DNA of 64,000 bases from Hyposmocoma kahamanoa (lineage: Eukaryota; Arthropoda; Insecta; Lepidoptera; Cosmopterigidae), in assembly GCF_003589595.1 (NCBI RefSeq), contig NW_020654080.1, positions 4,022,674 to 4,086,673 of the forward strand, given 5' to 3'. Shown piece by piece: positions 62,560 through 64,000 of the stretch (its first letter is position 1; each line of letters starts with the position of its first letter). The translations under genes and the position numbers were made by a program. The notes under the pieces were generated by a model that saw nothing but the letters and a program-made list of their open reading frames with translations, had not been told where the DNA came from and did no database searches.

Positions 62560-62652
62560 CCTGCATAGGGCCAGCATGGCGGACTATGGCTTAAACCGTC
62601 GTTTGAGTGTAGACCCATGCCTCTTACGAATTGCGAAGTAACTCAAAGTTTA
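62560..62652 (+). mobile_element. RTE-derived repeat fragment
   Basis: GGTCCTGCATAGGGCCAGCA TGGCGGACTATGGC and TTAAACC...GAGTGTAGACCC matches the 'GCCAGCGTGGTGGACTATGGCC' block I know from lepidopteran RTE-derived repeats. Confidence 0.55.
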
Positions 62653-63841
62653 ATTTAATTTCTTGCTTAAATTTGCTTAGGTCGTCATTCTTGCTCAATC
62701 GAAGCCTAAGACTCCTATGTATATAAACCTGTCTTCTTTCCTCTTATTATGGAACACCGCAGTGCTGTTTGCAACACAAATAGGTAGAAAGGTGGCACCC
62801 AAGCTGGTTATACAGTAACAGAATGTATTACACAGACGTAAGCTCTTTAGGACTCTTTTGAGCAGGTCTGTACACACAAAATACTATAGAGAAATTTATC
62901 TTTTCACGGTTCGTACCAAAAACATATTTCGTACCCTATTGGAAATAAAATCATTCCTAATTTACAAAAACACGTGACCTCACGTACCTATATTGGTATT
63001 CACGGCGTTACCAATTGAAGTTAACCAAGAAAAATTGCAATTGCAAAAAAAAATTACACCCAGCCTTTAACCAATTCAAAATCGATTGAGACACTCCAAG
63101 GAGCAAGAATCCATGAAATGTCAGAGACCATCATATATTAGTAGTATTATAGAAGTATAAATAATATATGCTGTTTTCCTCGTATAATTAATATCAACTT
63201 TAAGGAAACGGGAAAACTTCGTTCAAAATTCTTACTATAATTATTAGTCGTATGTTTGTTTTTAGCTTCGGTATTTTATAATATAGTTAATATTATTAAT
63301 AATGAGATTCAACCAATTTTCTGAGTGGGCCTTAAGGTCCAAACGCACAGGCTGCGCGGCGCGACTTGAGTCGGAGCTGCACGATGCGACAAAGATATTG
63401 ATTGTATGAGTTTCTATGTAAAAATACACACTTGCACAACGCGGCAGGCAACTGCATGGTCGAGGTCAAGAAACTCTTGCGGAAAATTGAGCCATGTTTA
63501 CATGTCTTCAGTTTGCAGCCGTTGTAGTATGATTAGGACTAGCTGCAGTACAATGCAGAGTAAAACGCTGAGCTGCGGCATGTATCGTAACTCAACGCTA
63601 ATGTACATTAACCTTTATCTATAAATTGACAGCTAGTGATGATTATCTCTGCAAGTTTGTTCTGTACTTCGTTTCTTAAATAAATATAATTATTAACACA
63701 TTCATGGCCCAAAAATATCTTTTATTACTAAGTGTTGTTTCTTTTAAGAATAGGGTTTTAGCCCATAGTTCACCACTCTGGCCGAATGCGAGATGGGAAC
63801 TTCACATTTTTTTATTATGCTCAGTGTCCGTCACTTCATCG
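62653..63841. other. Unassigned stretch
   Basis: 63330-63600 is GC-richer (CCAAACGCACAGGCTGCGCG); its edge resembles some DNA-transposon ends, but I find no matching inverted partner. The rest is AT-rich. Confidence 0.3.
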
Positions 63842-64000
63842 TAATAAATTCAAATTCAAATACAAAATATTTTATTTCGCCAAATATTACAGCATAGAAA
63901 AAGGAAATGAAATAAAATAATATATTAAATTAAATTAAAATTAAAAATACATATTATTGATAAGAGTCATGGGTCTCAATCGCTGCCACTATCCACCTAT
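63842..64000 (-). mobile_element. Possible LINE 3' UTR reaching the window edge
   Basis: AATTCAAATTCAAATACAAA ATATTTTATTTCGCC is a reversed polyadenylation-type tail often seen at lepidopteran LINE ends. Any coding part would lie beyond the window. Confidence 0.35.

Overview
This window looks like intergenic or intronic DNA from an insect, most likely a butterfly or moth. It is AT-rich, has one short run of N (46474-46483), and I find no intact host protein-coding gene, rRNA, true tRNA gene or CRISPR array. The longest open frames are about 100-190 codons and are either antisense or shifted readings of transposable elements or low-complexity DNA. The Lepidoptera assignment is recognition-based: an RTE-type endonuclease/reverse-transcriptase tail ending in TGATGATGATG, CR1/jockey-like tails ending in the 'CATCAGGTGA...GCCAAGCGTGTG' type of 3' UTR, the 'CCCACTGTTGG-CACAGG' RTE-derived repeat, and a short repeat bounded by ACCGACTTCAA / TTGAGGTCGGTTTT are all patterns I associate with lepidopteran genomes. 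Family names S1, A, U, W, Y, M1 and M2 below are labels made for this report.

The content is a layered set of mobile elements. (1) S1, a short A-tailed interspersed repeat of about 310 bp, has 25 copies or fragments on both strands. (2) Family A is a tRNA-derived SINE with 8 copies; family U is a second tRNA-derived SINE with 3-4 copies. (3) Family W is built from inverted tRNA-like heads; its best copy (37038-37504) is a near-perfect fold-back with 136-bp arms and 19-bp flanking direct repeats. (4) Penelope-like element (PLE) 3' ends occur 8 times; one still encodes the end of the GIY-YIG domain (5014-5201), and several carry an inverted copy of their own terminus. (5) LINE remnants include a broken RTE reverse transcriptase (11041-12196) and several CR1/jockey-like C-terminal tails (4620-4990, 12208-12411, 17566-18070, 23250-23697, 24985-25420, 34320-34440, 59093-59780). 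(6) DNA-transposon MITEs include two families with clean 8-bp target duplications (M1 at 21785, 38005 and 52481; M2 at 32282 and 55640), a Harbinger-like family (13664, 23056, 57487), family Y (8 copies or fragments), and single-copy inverted-repeat elements at 28302, 41033, 46985 and 54069. (7) A miniature LTR element (41559-42365) has a tRNA-Ser primer-binding site and a polypurine tract but almost no internal sequence.

Region by region: 0-10 kb holds Y, A, S1, PLE and LINE-tail fragments plus a diverged duplicated block; 10-13 kb holds the PLE with an inverted end and the RTE pseudogene; 13-21 kb is sparse apart from a Harbinger-like MITE, a CAT-rich microsatellite and a CR1-like tail; 21-28 kb holds the first M1, an unassigned GC-rich block, CR1-like tails and a mosaic of short direct and inverted repeats (27450-27745); 28-40 kb is S1/A-rich with M2, the W fold-back and the second M1; 40-48 kb has the miniature LTR element and a PLE carrying two insertions and the assembly gap; 50-58 kb has the clearest nesting (Y containing A containing M1 at 52180-52912; W containing a Harbinger-like MITE at 57257-57738); 58-64 kb has a LINE tail and scattered SINEs. 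The nesting gives a relative order of activity: PLE, Y and W are older targets; A and S1 inserted into them; M1 inserted into A and Y; the Harbinger-like MITE inserted into W.
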